Of a stretch of 64,000 nt of DNA, positions 16,025-24,518 are shown in pieces; the first letter of the stretch is position 1; each line of letters opens with the position of its first letter. Both the position numbers and the translations under genes were made by a program. Under the pieces are notes generated by a model, which was given only the letters and a program-made list of their open reading frames with translations, ran no database searches and was not told where the DNA came from. This DNA is from Halorubrum salinum (GTDB lineage Archaea; Halobacteriota; Halobacteria; Halobacteriales; Haloferacaceae): contig NZ_JANHDO010000002.1 of assembly GCF_024494575.1 (NCBI RefSeq), positions 531,965 through 595,964 on the forward strand. The letters are read 5' to 3'.

Positions 16025-16708
16025 TCACACCATATCGCCCCGCACCGACGCGCCCTCCTGTTCGGCCCGTCTCGCGGCGAGCGTCTCCGCGGCCGCGGTC
16101 GCGACCTCCTCGTCCGCACCGAGCATACCGAGCGCGTCGGAGAGCGTCGGCATCGCGAACGACGCCGCCCGCAGCCGGTCGAACGCCTCCTCGTCGCGGG
16201 TGCCGTCGACCCACAGACAGACGCCCCGCGGGTCGAGCACCTCCTCGTAGGCGTCGCGGGCCAGCGCGCCTTTCAGTCGCTGGCGCACGTTGTCCTCGAA
16301 GCTCGCGTTGCACACTTCGAGGTGGATCGGCTCGTCGTCGGGATTCGCCCGACTGCCCGAGGGACTCTGTCCCTCGCTGCCGACGAGTTCCGCCGCGAGA
16401 CACTTCTCGGGAGCCGCGTACCCGTTGTCGCTCGCGCGCACGCGGTCCGGGTGCGCCTCGGCCCACTCGGCGTTGACGGAGGTACCGACCCCCTTGATGC
16501 CGTACGCCGCCTCGAACTCGGCGGCCGCCTCGGCGTCGCCGCCCATGATCACGTCCTTGGTGAGGTAGACGTCGAGCCGCTCTATCGGGTCGAGCCCGAG
16601 CGCCACGTCTCCGAACGCCCATACCTCGCGAACGGGCACGGGCATCGGCTCGCGCTCGACGCGGTCGACGAGCGCCTCCAGTCTGTCGACGGCCCGATCT
16701 CTTTCCAT
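16025..16708 (-). CDS. Conserved haloarchaeal protein (DUF7095-like)
   Basis: A 227-aa soluble protein starting MERDRAVDRLEALVDRVE. Seen: the block VREVWAFGDVALGLDPIERL (about 25-44) with DVYLTKDV after it, which I associate with an uncharacterised haloarchaeal family. The AFGD..LG..P..DLDVYL pattern superficially resembles a nucleotidyltransferase strand, but I would not assign that function. No membrane segment. It lies 48 nt downstream of the Mut7-C gene, on the same strand, so it may be the last gene of the polX unit. Confidence 0.65.
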   Translation of the reverse strand: MERDRAVDRLEALVDRVEREPMPVPVREVWAFGDVALGLDPIERLDVYLTKDVIMGGDAEAAAEFEAAYGIKGVGTSVNAEWAEAHPDRVRASDNGYAAPEKCLAAELVGSEGQSPSGSRANPDDEPIHLEVCNASFEDNVRQRLKGALARDAYEEVLDPRGVCLWVDGTRDEEAFDRLRAASFAMPTLSDALGMLGADEEVATAAAETLAARRAEQEGASVRGDMV

Positions 16709-16756
16709 CGCCGTCGGGTAGGCGGCCGCCGGGCAAACGCGTTACGCTCGCGCGCG

Positions 16757-17314
16757 TCAGAGCGCGTCGAGCCGAGCGCCCACGTCGTCCCAGTGGCTTC
16801 CCTTCCAGAACCAGCGGCCGCAGTCTCGACAGCGCCACCCCGGCCTGTCGACGGCGACGTCGTCGGGAACGTATTCGGGACGGTCGACCGGACGATCGGT
16901 GGAGCCGACGTCGGCTCTCCGCTCGACGCGCTCGACGGACCCGTTGCAGGCCCCACAGCGCGTCGGTTCGTCCGCGAGTTCGACGGGGAACCCGGCGGCC
17001 CGTAACTCGCGGAGCTGACCGATCACGTCGCGCTCGGTGAGCAGGACCGCGTCACCGCCCGCATCCGTCACGCTCTCCTCCGCGTTCCCGGCCTGTTCCG
17101 CGCGAGCGACGAGGTCGCGGTCGCGGGTGACGAGGGTTCGGTCCTCCTCGGCTGCGAGCGCCAGCATCCGGTCGTCGGCTTCGACGCCTCGATCGAGAGC
17201 GTACGCCGCGTCGTAGCCGCACATCCGGAGGTACGTCGCGAGCGAGCCGCACATCGCGTCGAGGAGGACCCGCGGCGGCCCCTCGCCGGCGGGAGTCGGC
17301 GGCTGCGGCGGCAT
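16757..17314 (-). CDS. Mut7-C family RNase-like protein (PIN-like plus zinc ribbon)
   Basis: A 185-aa protein of the Mut7-C/DUF82 family. Seen: an N-terminal PIN-like part with LLDAMCGSLATYLRMCGYDA (about 17-36) and RTLVTRDRDLVARA (about 59-72), whose Asp residues would bind metal, followed by a zinc ribbon CGACNGS...CRDCGRWFWKGSHWD (about 120-178). The family is predicted to cleave RNA, by similarity to the C-terminus of Mut-7. Its ATG directly abuts the polX stop (TAG then ATG, no gap), so they are co-transcribed. Confidence 0.85.
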   Translation of the reverse strand: MPPQPPTPAGEGPPRVLLDAMCGSLATYLRMCGYDAAYALDRGVEADDRMLALAAEEDRTLVTRDRDLVARAEQAGNAEESVTDAGGDAVLLTERDVIGQLRELRAAGFPVELADEPTRCGACNGSVERVERRADVGSTDRPVDRPEYVPDDVAVDRPGWRCRDCGRWFWKGSHWDDVGARLDAL

Positions 17315-19135
17315 CTACGCGTCGAGGAACGCCAGCAGATCGTCGAGCGAGCGCGCGTTGAGCACGTCCGCGGTCTCGGCCCACCCGCGGCGAGCCGTGT
17401 GGACGCCGTACCGGACGTTGTCGAGCTCCCGGGGCGCGTGCGCGTCGGTGTTGACGGCGATCGTCGCGCCAGCCTCCATCGCCGCGCGTACGAACCCGCC
17501 GTCGGCGTCCAGCCGGGCGGGGTTCGCGTTCACCTCGATCGCGGTGTCGGCCGCGGCGGCCGCCTCGGCGACCGATTCGACGTCCGGGTCGAGCCCCGGT
17601 CGCTCGTTGATCAGCCGGCCGGTCGGGTGACCGAGCACGTCGACGTGAGGGTGTTCGACCGCCCGGACCAGTCGCTCGGTCGCGCGATCCGCGTCCTGTC
17701 CGAGCCCCGAATGCGGCGAGGCGACGACCAGATCGAGGTCGGCGAGCGTCTCGTCGGCGGTCGAGAGGTCGCCGTCGGCGTCGATGTTGGCCTCGATCCC
17801 GTGGAGCACCTCGATGCCGTCGACCTCCGCTGCCACCTCGGCGACCGCGTCGGCCTGCTCGGCGATCTCACTTTCATCGAGGCCGACGCCACCGACCATC
17901 CCGGGACCGGTCGCGTGGTCGGTGACGACGTGGTACTCGTACCCCCGCTCTGCGGCGGCCGCGACCATCTCTTCGATCGCGAACCCGCCGTCGGACCAGT
18001 CGGTGTGCGTGTGGAGGTCGCCGCGGATATCGTCGCGTGTGAGGAGGTCCGGAAGCTCCCCCTCGGCGGCGGCCGCGACCTCGCCGGTGTCCTCTCGGAG
18101 TTCGGGTGGTATCGGGTCCAGATCGAGCGCCTCGTAGACGCCGTCTTCGGTCGCGCCCGCGACGCGCTCCCCGGCGCGGGTGGCGGTCGCCTCGGCTGGG
18201 TCGTCTCCGGCGTCGTCGTCTCCGCTCTCCGCGTCCGCGTCACGGTCTCCGTCCTCCGCGCCGTCGACGCCGCTCACGTCGAACAGGCCGTACTCGTTGA
18301 GCTTCAGTCCCCGCTCTATCGCTCGGTTCCGGACCGCGACGTTGTGCGCGCGCGACCCGGTGAAGTACTGCAGTGCCGCGCCGAACTCGTCGGGATCGAC
18401 GATCCGGAGATCGACGCGGGTACCGTCCGAGCGGACGCTCGCCTTCCCGGTGCCCGCCTCGATCGTCGCGTCGGCGTCGGGCCACGCGGTGAACGACTCG
18501 ACTATCGGCTCGCGCGCGTCGCTCGCGACGAGCAGGTCGATATCGCCGATCGTCGCCTTCCAGCGACGGATCGAGCCGCATACCTCGGCGGCCGCGACCG
18601 CGTCGAGCGCGTCGAGGTACGACAGCGCTGCGTCGGCGACGGGGCGAGCGTCCCCCAGACGGGTGCGTTCGCGCGACTCGCGCGCGAACGGGACGTTGTC
18701 GAGGATGTTCTGCTCCGTCGTCGCGCCGAACCCCGACACCTCCCGTATCTCGCCCACCTCCGCCGCCGATTCGAGTTCGTCGAGCGTCGTGATTTCGAGC
18801 GCCTCGTACAGCGATCCGACCGTCTTCGGGCCGACGCCCTCGACCGCGGTCAGCGCCGCCATGTCGGCCGGAAGCTCCGCGCGAAGCTCCTCCAACTCCC
18901 CGATCGATCCGGTCTCGACGTACTCCACGATCTTCGCCGCGATGGCGTCGCCGACGCGGTCTATCTCCGCGACCGCGTCCTCCCCGTCGGCCGCGAGCGT
19001 CTCGACGGCCGCGGGGTGCTCGCGCACGTTCTCGGCGGCGCGGCGGTACGCGGTCGGCTTGTACTCCACGCCGGTCGCTTCGAGTAGGTCGGCGAACTCG
19101 TCGAGGCGGTCGGCGACCTCGTCGTTCCGGCTCAT
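17315..19135 (-). CDS. polX: Family X DNA polymerase with PHP domain (PolX)
   Basis: A 606-aa repair polymerase. Seen: an N-terminal 8-kDa-like domain and helix-hairpin-helix with VEGVGPKTVGSLYEAL (about 98-113); the catalytic palm CGSIRRWKATIGDIDLLVAS (about 193-212) carrying the metal-binding Asp pair; an acidic halophilic linker (about 300-340); and a C-terminal PHP domain with HTHTDWSDG (about 373), TDHATG, ASPHSG, LGHPTGR and NTDAHA. Bacterial PolX proteins of this type do gap filling and 3'-5' exonuclease or AP-site cleavage. The ATG at 19135 is supported by GGTATAAGTATC near 19155-19166, giving a leaderless mRNA. Confidence 0.92.
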   Translation of the reverse strand: MSRNDEVADRLDEFADLLEATGVEYKPTAYRRAAENVREHPAAVETLAADGEDAVAEIDRVGDAIAAKIVEYVETGSIGELEELRAELPADMAALTAVEGVGPKTVGSLYEALEITTLDELESAAEVGEIREVSGFGATTEQNILDNVPFARESRERTRLGDARPVADAALSYLDALDAVAAAEVCGSIRRWKATIGDIDLLVASDAREPIVESFTAWPDADATIEAGTGKASVRSDGTRVDLRIVDPDEFGAALQYFTGSRAHNVAVRNRAIERGLKLNEYGLFDVSGVDGAEDGDRDADAESGDDDAGDDPAEATATRAGERVAGATEDGVYEALDLDPIPPELREDTGEVAAAAEGELPDLLTRDDIRGDLHTHTDWSDGGFAIEEMVAAAAERGYEYHVVTDHATGPGMVGGVGLDESEIAEQADAVAEVAAEVDGIEVLHGIEANIDADGDLSTADETLADLDLVVASPHSGLGQDADRATERLVRAVEHPHVDVLGHPTGRLINERPGLDPDVESVAEAAAAADTAIEVNANPARLDADGGFVRAAMEAGATIAVNTDAHAPRELDNVRYGVHTARRGWAETADVLNARSLDDLLAFLDA

Positions 19136-19205
19136 TGGCCGTCCGTTCGGCCGGCCGATACTTATACCGCTGCGTCGCCGGGTCGCCGCCGACACGCGCG
19201 CCGGC

Positions 19206-19712
19206 TCACTCCGCGATCTCGACCGCGACCGCGTCGCGCTCGACCGCGAGTTTGAACGTCGGGACCGTCCGGTAGACGACCTCGACCACGTTCTTGCGTT
19301 CGAGGCTGCGGAGCGCGCGCCGCACCGCGTCGACGTCCGGATCGATACCGAACGCGTCGCGGACGGCGTCGAGCACGGCGACGACCGACTGCGAGCGCTC
19401 GTCGGGGCCGGCGACCACCTCGAACACCCGCGCCTCCAGCTCGGGGACGCGGATCGTCTCGGGGACGCCGCCCTTCGCGACCGCGTCGGCCTCGATGCCG
19501 GGCTCGACGTCGACGAGGTCGTTCGCCTCGACCGTCGACCGGATCAGGCTGTCGTCGTCGCGGTAGTAGTACTCCTTGAGGTGGTTTTCGAGGTACTGAT
19601 GGACCTCACTGCCGCTCTCGAGTTCCCACGCCTCCTGCAGTTCGCCGTTCTTCGTCGGCTGCAGCCGGACCACGTCGGCGAGCCGGCTCAGCTCCTCGTC
19701 GGTGAGGCTCAT
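19206..19712 (-). CDS. DUF5797-like haloarchaeal protein
   Basis: A 168-aa protein coupled to gatA by a 4-nt overlap (ATGA). Seen: an N-terminal helical part MSLTDEELSRLADVVRLQP with KNGELQEAWELESGSEVHQY, which reads like a winged-helix domain, and a C-terminal second helix-rich unit ending with ALRSLERKNVVEVVYRTV. I recognise it as a conserved haloarchaeal family (DUF5797-like) of unknown function. The double winged-helix look suggests nucleic-acid binding; the gatCA linkage hints at translation, but that is inference. Confidence 0.7.
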   Translation of the reverse strand: MSLTDEELSRLADVVRLQPTKNGELQEAWELESGSEVHQYLENHLKEYYYRDDDSLIRSTVEANDLVDVEPGIEADAVAKGGVPETIRVPELEARVFEVVAGPDERSQSVVAVLDAVRDAFGIDPDVDAVRRALRSLERKNVVEVVYRTVPTFKLAVERDAVAVEIAE

Positions 19713-21010
19713 CGCCCCTCGACCGCGCTCGCCGCGCGGATCACCGTCCGTTCACCGAACTTCGGCCCGACGAGCTGGAGCCCGACAGGGAGCCCGTCCG
19801 CCTCGCCGGCGGGGACCGAGACCGCGGGGAGGTTCGCGAGGTTGACGGGCGTCGTGTTCGCGTCCGCGAGGTACATCCGCAGCGGGTCGTCGAGGCTCTC
19901 GCCGAGTTCGAAGGGGAGCACCGGCATCGTCGGCGAGGCGATCACGTCGACGTCCTCGAAGGCCTCGTCGAAGTCCTGCCGGACCCACGCGCGGGCGTCT
20001 TGGGCCTTCTCGTAGTACTTGTCGTGATACCCCGCGGAGAGCGCGTACGTTCCGAGCAGGATGCGGCGTTTGACCTCCGGGCCGAACGCCTCGCGGGTCT
20101 CCGCGAACGACTCGTTCCAGTTCCCGTCGCTCTCGCTCCGGTGGCCGTACCGGACGCCGTCGAAGCGAGCCAGGTTCGAGGAGGCCTCCGCCATCGCGAT
20201 CACGTAGTACGCCTGCACCGCGTGCTCGACCGAGGGCAGCGAGATTTCGGTCGTCTCCGCGCCCTGCGCCTCCAGGTCCGCGATCGCGGCCTCGACCGTC
20301 TCGACGACGCGCTCGTCAGCGCCGTCGAACAGCTCCGTCGGGATCCCGACGGTGAGCCCGTCGACGTCGCCGTCGGCGGCCGCGGCGTAGCTCGCGTCGG
20401 GGTCCGCCCCCTCCACGTCCGCGAGGTCCCGCGTCGTGCCGTCGTTGGGGTCCGGGCCGGCGATCACGTCGAGCGCGGCCGCCGCCTCCTCGACGGTCCC
20501 CGCGATCGGGCCGATCTGTTCGAGCGAGTTCGCGTACGCGATCAGCCCGTATCGAGAGACCAGCCCGTAGGTGGGCTTGATTCCGACGACGCCGCAGAAG
20601 GCGGCCGGACAGCGCACGGAGCCGCCGGTGTCGGAGCCGAGCGCCACGTCCGCCTCGCCCGCCGCGACCGCGGCCGCGGACCCCCCGGAGGAGCCGCCCG
20701 GGACGCGCTCCGGGTCGGCGGGGTTCCGCGTGGGACCGAACGCGGAGGTCTCCGTGGTCGTCCCCATCCCGAACTCGTCCATGTTCGTCTTGCCGACGAC
20801 CGTCGCGCCGGCCTCGGTCAGCCGCTCGACGACCGTCGCGGAGTACGGCGGGACGTAGTCGGCGAGCATCTCGGAGCCGCAGGTCGTCCGGATTCCGTCG
20901 GTCGAGATGTTGTCCTTGACCGCCACCGTCTTGTCCGCGAGCGGCCCGTCGGCGTCCGCGTCGCCGTCGATCGTCGCCTCGGTGATGAAGGCGTTGTGAT
21001 CGTCCGCCAT
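19709..21010 (-). CDS. gatA: Glutamyl/aspartyl-tRNA amidotransferase subunit A
   Basis: A 433-aa amidase subunit of GatCAB, which frees ammonia from glutamine to convert Asp-tRNA(Asn) or Glu-tRNA(Gln). Seen: the amidase-signature Ser-cis-Ser-Lys triad Lys32 (in VAVKDN), Ser107 (in PGGSSGGSAA) and Ser131 (in DTGGSVRCP), with the exact spacing known for GatA. The ATG at 21010 shares one base with the gatC stop; a GTG at 21013 would give a 4-nt overlap instead and is equally possible. GatB is not in this window. Confidence 0.95.
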   Translation of the reverse strand: MADDHNAFITEATIDGDADADGPLADKTVAVKDNISTDGIRTTCGSEMLADYVPPYSATVVERLTEAGATVVGKTNMDEFGMGTTTETSAFGPTRNPADPERVPGGSSGGSAAAVAAGEADVALGSDTGGSVRCPAAFCGVVGIKPTYGLVSRYGLIAYANSLEQIGPIAGTVEEAAAALDVIAGPDPNDGTTRDLADVEGADPDASYAAAADGDVDGLTVGIPTELFDGADERVVETVEAAIADLEAQGAETTEISLPSVEHAVQAYYVIAMAEASSNLARFDGVRYGHRSESDGNWNESFAETREAFGPEVKRRILLGTYALSAGYHDKYYEKAQDARAWVRQDFDEAFEDVDVIASPTMPVLPFELGESLDDPLRMYLADANTTPVNLANLPAVSVPAGEADGLPVGLQLVGPKFGERTVIRAASAVEGR

Positions 21011-21348
21011 CACGACACCTTCGGCCCCACGAAGAAGCCGTCCTCCGTCTCGGCGGCGTTCGCCAGCGCCTCCTCCTGGGTGAGTCCCTCCTCGATCTCG
21101 TCTTCGCGCATCACGTTTATCAGGTCCTCCTCGCGGTCGGTCTCGGGGACCTCATCGAGGGCCTCGAAGGAGTCGAGGATGTCGCCGAACTGGTCTGTGA
21201 ACGCCGCGACTTCCTCGTCGTCCAGGCGGACGCGAGCCAGTTCCGCGACGTGACGGACCTCGTCGGCGTCGACGGCCGCGGCGGCGTCGTCGCCCTCGGC
21301 GGGCGTCTCCTCGGCCGCCTCGTCCGTCGACTCGGACGTATCGCTCAT
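21010..21348 (-). CDS. gatC: Glutamyl/aspartyl-tRNA amidotransferase subunit C
   Basis: A 112-aa small subunit that wraps around GatA and GatB. Seen: a 25-residue acidic, Ala-rich N-terminal extension, then the conserved core VRHVAELARVRLDDEEVAAF (about 31-50), QFGDILDSFEALDEVP (about 53-68), and a C-terminal REDEIEEGLTQEEALANA, the classic GatC tail. It is first in the unit gatC > gatA > DUF5797-like. Confidence 0.93.
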   Translation of the reverse strand: MSDTSESTDEAAEETPAEGDDAAAAVDADEVRHVAELARVRLDDEEVAAFTDQFGDILDSFEALDEVPETDREEDLINVMREDEIEEGLTQEEALANAAETEDGFFVGPKVS

Positions 21349-21542
21349 ACGTCGAGGTGTCCCGGACCGGGAGTAAGGGTTTCGGAACGCCGCACGGCCC
21401 GGCCGTCGACGCGCGGCGCGTGTCCGACCGCTATCGGAGGGTACATTTCACCGCGCCGGAAAGGCGGGTGCATGTGTCGGGGTAGGCGACGGGTCGTCGG
21501 CGTCTGCGGACGATGCGACGATCCGACGGGGTGGAGCGGCCC

Positions 21543-22715
21543 ATGAACTGGCAGTACCGCCACACCGTGTTGGCGCTCTGTATGCTCGCCTTCTTCGTGA
21601 CGTACTTCGCCCGGCTGGCGATAAGCCCCGTCGTCCCCTTCATCGTCGACGACTTCGCGGTGTCGAACACCGCCATCGGAGCGGCGCTGTCGGGCATGTG
21701 GCTCGCCTACGGCGTCTCGCAGTTCCCGAGCGGCATCCTCGCGGACCGGTTCGGCGAGCGCCGGGTGATCCTCGTCGCCGTCGGCGGCTCGGCGGCGATG
21801 AGCGCCCTCCTCGCGTTCGCGCCGGTGTTCCCCGCCTTCGTGCTCGTGGCGGTCCTCCTCGGCCTCGCCGCCGGCCTCCACTACGCGGTCGCGACGACGC
21901 TGCTCTCGCGGACGTTCGACGAGCTCGGCACCGCGGTCGGGCTCCACTCCGTCGGCGGGCCGCTCGCCGGGCTGACCGCCCCCGTCGCCGCCGCGTGGAT
22001 CGGCGTCAGGTACGGGTGGCGGCCGGCGGTGGCGCTCGCCGCCGTCGTCGGCGTGCCCGTCTTCGTGCTGTTCGTCCGCGGCGTCCGTCCGACCGAACCC
22101 CGCCGACCCGACCAGCCGATGCGCGACCGGCTCAAGCTCGCCCCGCTCGTCGAACTGCTCTCGCGGCCCGCGATCCTGCTGCCGCTCTTCGTCGCGATGA
22201 TCGGCACGTACGTCGTCCAGGGGGTCATGTCGTTCCTCCCGACGTTCCTCGTCGCGTTCCGGGACTACTCGCCGGGGACCGCCGCCGCGATCTTCTCCGC
22301 GTTCTTCGTCGTCCGGACGGTCGCGCAGGTCGCCACCGGGAAGGCGGCGGACCGGTTCGGCCGCGACGCCGGGATCGGGATCTCGATCGCCGCCGGCGCG
22401 GTCGGTGCCGCCGGATTCGTCGCCGTCCCCGGCGTCGCCGGCGTCGCGCTCGGCGTCGTCGGTGCCGGGCTCGGCTCCAGTTTCTTCTCGGCCATCGACC
22501 CGCGGTTCATGGACGCGCTGAGCGACACCGAGCGGGGCGCGGGCTTCGGGCTCGTCCGCACCGTCTACACGGTCGTCGGCTCGACCGGTTCCTTCGGCGT
22601 CGGACTGGCCGCGGACCTGTTCGGTTGGGGCGTCTCTTTCGCGCTGCTCTCCGGGCTGTACGTCGTCGCGCTCGCGGTGTTGGTCGGGAACAAACTGCTC
22701 GGAACGGGGTACTGA
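21543..22715 (+). CDS. MFS transporter
   Basis: A 390-aa major-facilitator carrier with 12 hydrophobic segments. Seen: the loop 2-3 signature GILADRFGERRVIL (about 64-77) and its second-half counterpart TGKAADRFGRDAGI, plus the polar gating region GPLAGLTAPVAAAWIGVRYGW in TM5. The start at 21543 (MNWQYRHT) places a short cytoplasmic N-terminus before TM1. The substrate is unknown; the family includes nitrate, sugar and drug carriers. It is divergent from gatC and convergent with the aminotransferase. Confidence 0.85.
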   Translation: MNWQYRHTVLALCMLAFFVTYFARLAISPVVPFIVDDFAVSNTAIGAALSGMWLAYGVSQFPSGILADRFGERRVILVAVGGSAAMSALLAFAPVFPAFVLVAVLLGLAAGLHYAVATTLLSRTFDELGTAVGLHSVGGPLAGLTAPVAAAWIGVRYGWRPAVALAAVVGVPVFVLFVRGVRPTEPRRPDQPMRDRLKLAPLVELLSRPAILLPLFVAMIGTYVVQGVMSFLPTFLVAFRDYSPGTAAAIFSAFFVVRTVAQVATGKAADRFGRDAGIGISIAAGAVGAAGFVAVPGVAGVALGVVGAGLGSSFFSAIDPRFMDALSDTERGAGFGLVRTVYTVVGSTGSFGVGLAADLFGWGVSFALLSGLYVVALAVLVGNKLLGTGY

Positions 22716-22770
22716 AACGGCACTCGATGGAGAGGAACCCCCGCCGCGTCCCGGTCAGCGGCTCGTCGGC

Positions 22771-22860
22771 GGTCTGCCGGTCTACAACAGGTCGTCGGCG
22801 ATTCGCCAGTTCTACAACAGATCCTCGGCGGTCTGCCCGGCTCTACAACAGATCGTTCGC
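22771..22860 (-). repeat. Three imperfect 30-31-bp tandem copies of the aminotransferase 3' end
   Basis: The 18-mer ctacaacag(a/g)tc(g/c)t(c/t)(g/c)gc, which read on the minus strand encodes the last codons and stop of the aminotransferase (xDLL-stop), is present at 22843-22860 and again at 22812-22829 and 22782-22799, with similar GC-rich spacers (period 31 and 30). Only the first copy is in the gene; the other two lie just downstream and keep the same DLL-stop reading. Confidence 0.75.
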
Positions 22861-23997
22861 GACGAGCCGGTCGACCGCCTCGCGGAGCCGCTCCGCGCTG
22901 GCGGCGTAGGAGATGCGCGCGTATCCCGGTGCGTTGAACGCGCTTCCCGGGACGCACGCGACCGAGGCCTCCTCGATCGCCGCTTCACACCACGCCTGAT
23001 CGTCCTCGTCGACGGGGAGCATCATGTAGAACGCACCGTCGCCGACGTCGACGTCGATCCCGTGTTCGTCGAACAGGTCGACGAGCAGGTCGCGCCGGTC
23101 GGCGAACGCCTCCCGCATCTCCGCGACGGCCTCGTCCGTGTTCTCTAAGGCCTCCACGCCGGCGTGCTGGACGAAGTTGACCGCACACGAGACGGAGTGC
23201 GAGTGGAGCTTGCCGGCCTCGCCGACGAAGTCGCCCTTCGCGTGGATGTAGCCGAGCCGCCAGCCGGTCATCGAGTACGCCTTCGAGAAGCCGTTGACCG
23301 TGATCGTGCGGTCGGCCATGCCGTCGAGGCTCGCGAGCGAGACGTGCTCTGCGTCGTAGACGATCCGCTCGTAGATCTCATCGGAGATCACGGCGATGTC
23401 GTGTTCGACGGCGAGGTCGCGGACGCCCTCCAGGGCCGTCTCGGAGAAGACGGCACCGGTCGGGTTCGACGGGGAGTTGACCACGAGCAGCTCGGTGTCG
23501 TCGGAGACCGTTTCGGCGAGCTCGTCGAGCGCGGGCTCCAGCTGGAACCCGTGCGGAGACAGATCCACGCGGGAGAGGTCGCCGCCCGCGAGCTTCGTCA
23601 TCGCCTCGTAGGAGACCCACGCCGGGTCGAGGAGGACGACCTCGTCGCCCTCGTCGATCAGCGTCTGGAACGTCTCGTACAGCGCCTGCTTGCCGCCCGG
23701 CGTGACGATGACCTCGTCGGCGTCGGCGTCGATTCCGGTCCCGCGGAGCTTCTCCGCTATCGCCTCCTTGAGCTGCGGGATCCCGTTCGAGGAGGTGTAG
23801 CCGGTGTGGCCGGCGTCGAGGGCGTCTTTGCCCGCTTCGACGATGTTCTCCGGCGTGTCGAAGTCGGGCTCGCCGACGGACAGATCGACGATGTCGGCCC
23901 CTTCGGCCTCCTTTTCGGCGGCGAGGTTCGATATCGCCAGCGTCGCGCTGGGTGCTACGCGTTCGATGCGGTCCGAGAAGTCGTATGCGTCAGTCAT
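22843..23997 (-). CDS. Pyridoxal-phosphate aminotransferase, aspartate aminotransferase type
   Basis: A 384-aa class I/II (fold type I) aminotransferase. Seen: GEPDFDTP (about 42-49), the PLP-phosphate/ring contacts NSPSNPTGAVF (about 174-184, Asn178), SDEIYERIVYD (about 205-215), the Schiff-base Lys239 in NGFSKAYSMTGWRLG, and a C-terminal ARISYA containing the carboxylate-binding Arg. The closest type is archaeal aspartate/aromatic aminotransferase I-gamma-like, transferring amino groups from Asp or Glu to 2-oxo acids. It lies upstream-to-downstream with ribH behind it on the same strand (gap 27 nt). Confidence 0.9.
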   Translation of the reverse strand: MTDAYDFSDRIERVAPSATLAISNLAAEKEAEGADIVDLSVGEPDFDTPENIVEAGKDALDAGHTGYTSSNGIPQLKEAIAEKLRGTGIDADADEVIVTPGGKQALYETFQTLIDEGDEVVLLDPAWVSYEAMTKLAGGDLSRVDLSPHGFQLEPALDELAETVSDDTELLVVNSPSNPTGAVFSETALEGVRDLAVEHDIAVISDEIYERIVYDAEHVSLASLDGMADRTITVNGFSKAYSMTGWRLGYIHAKGDFVGEAGKLHSHSVSCAVNFVQHAGVEALENTDEAVAEMREAFADRRDLLVDLFDEHGIDVDVGDGAFYMMLPVDEDDQAWCEAAIEEASVACVPGSAFNAPGYARISYAASAERLREAVDRLVANDLL

Positions 23998-24024
23998 TGT
24001 CGTGTGTGAATCGGAGTCGGTCTG

Positions 24025-24429
24025 TCAGTCGAGTTCTGTCGCGAGGTCGATCGCGGCGTCGGCCGCGTCCGCGCCCTTGTCGATCCGCTCGCGCGCTTCG
24101 GCCCCGGACATCCCCGGACCGCTCACGCCGAACGTGACGGGGGTGTCGCGGTCGAGGCTCACCTCCGTGAGCGTCTCGGCGGTCGCGTTCGCGATGACGC
24201 GGTCGTGGTCGGTGTCGCCGGTGACGATGGCTCCGACGACGGCGACCGCGTCGACGTCGTCGCGGCGAGCGAGCCGGTCGGCGGCCAGCGGACTGTCGTA
24301 CGCGCCCGGCACCGACAGCTCGTCGACGACGACGGCGTCGCGCGCGGCCGCCGCCTCGCGGGCCGCCTCGGCCATCGGCTCCGTGACGGAGTCGTTGAAC
24401 CGTGCCACCACCAGTCCCAGCGAGACCAT
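24025..24429 (-). CDS. ribH: 6,7-dimethyl-8-ribityllumazine synthase
   Basis: A 134-aa lumazine synthase, which condenses 5-amino-6-ribitylaminouracil with dihydroxybutanone phosphate in the penultimate step of riboflavin synthesis. Seen: VARFNDSVTEPM (about 8-19), the substrate-stacking Phe region; SVPGAYDSPLAAD (about 39-51); GAIVTGDTDHDRV (about 66-78) with the catalytic His; and a C-terminal GVSGPGMSGAEARERID. It is somewhat shorter than bacterial RibH, as usual in archaea. The aminotransferase gene follows 27 nt downstream. Confidence 0.93.
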   Translation of the reverse strand: MVSLGLVVARFNDSVTEPMAEAAREAAAARDAVVVDELSVPGAYDSPLAADRLARRDDVDAVAVVGAIVTGDTDHDRVIANATAETLTEVSLDRDTPVTFGVSGPGMSGAEARERIDKGADAADAAIDLATELD

Positions 24430-24518
24430 ACCCGTCGGTCACACGGGAGGCGTCAAAGGTCTGCCGTTCGACCGGCGTCTCGGCCTCCCGCTCGCGAGCC
24501 GCCGGACTCCTCGATCGG

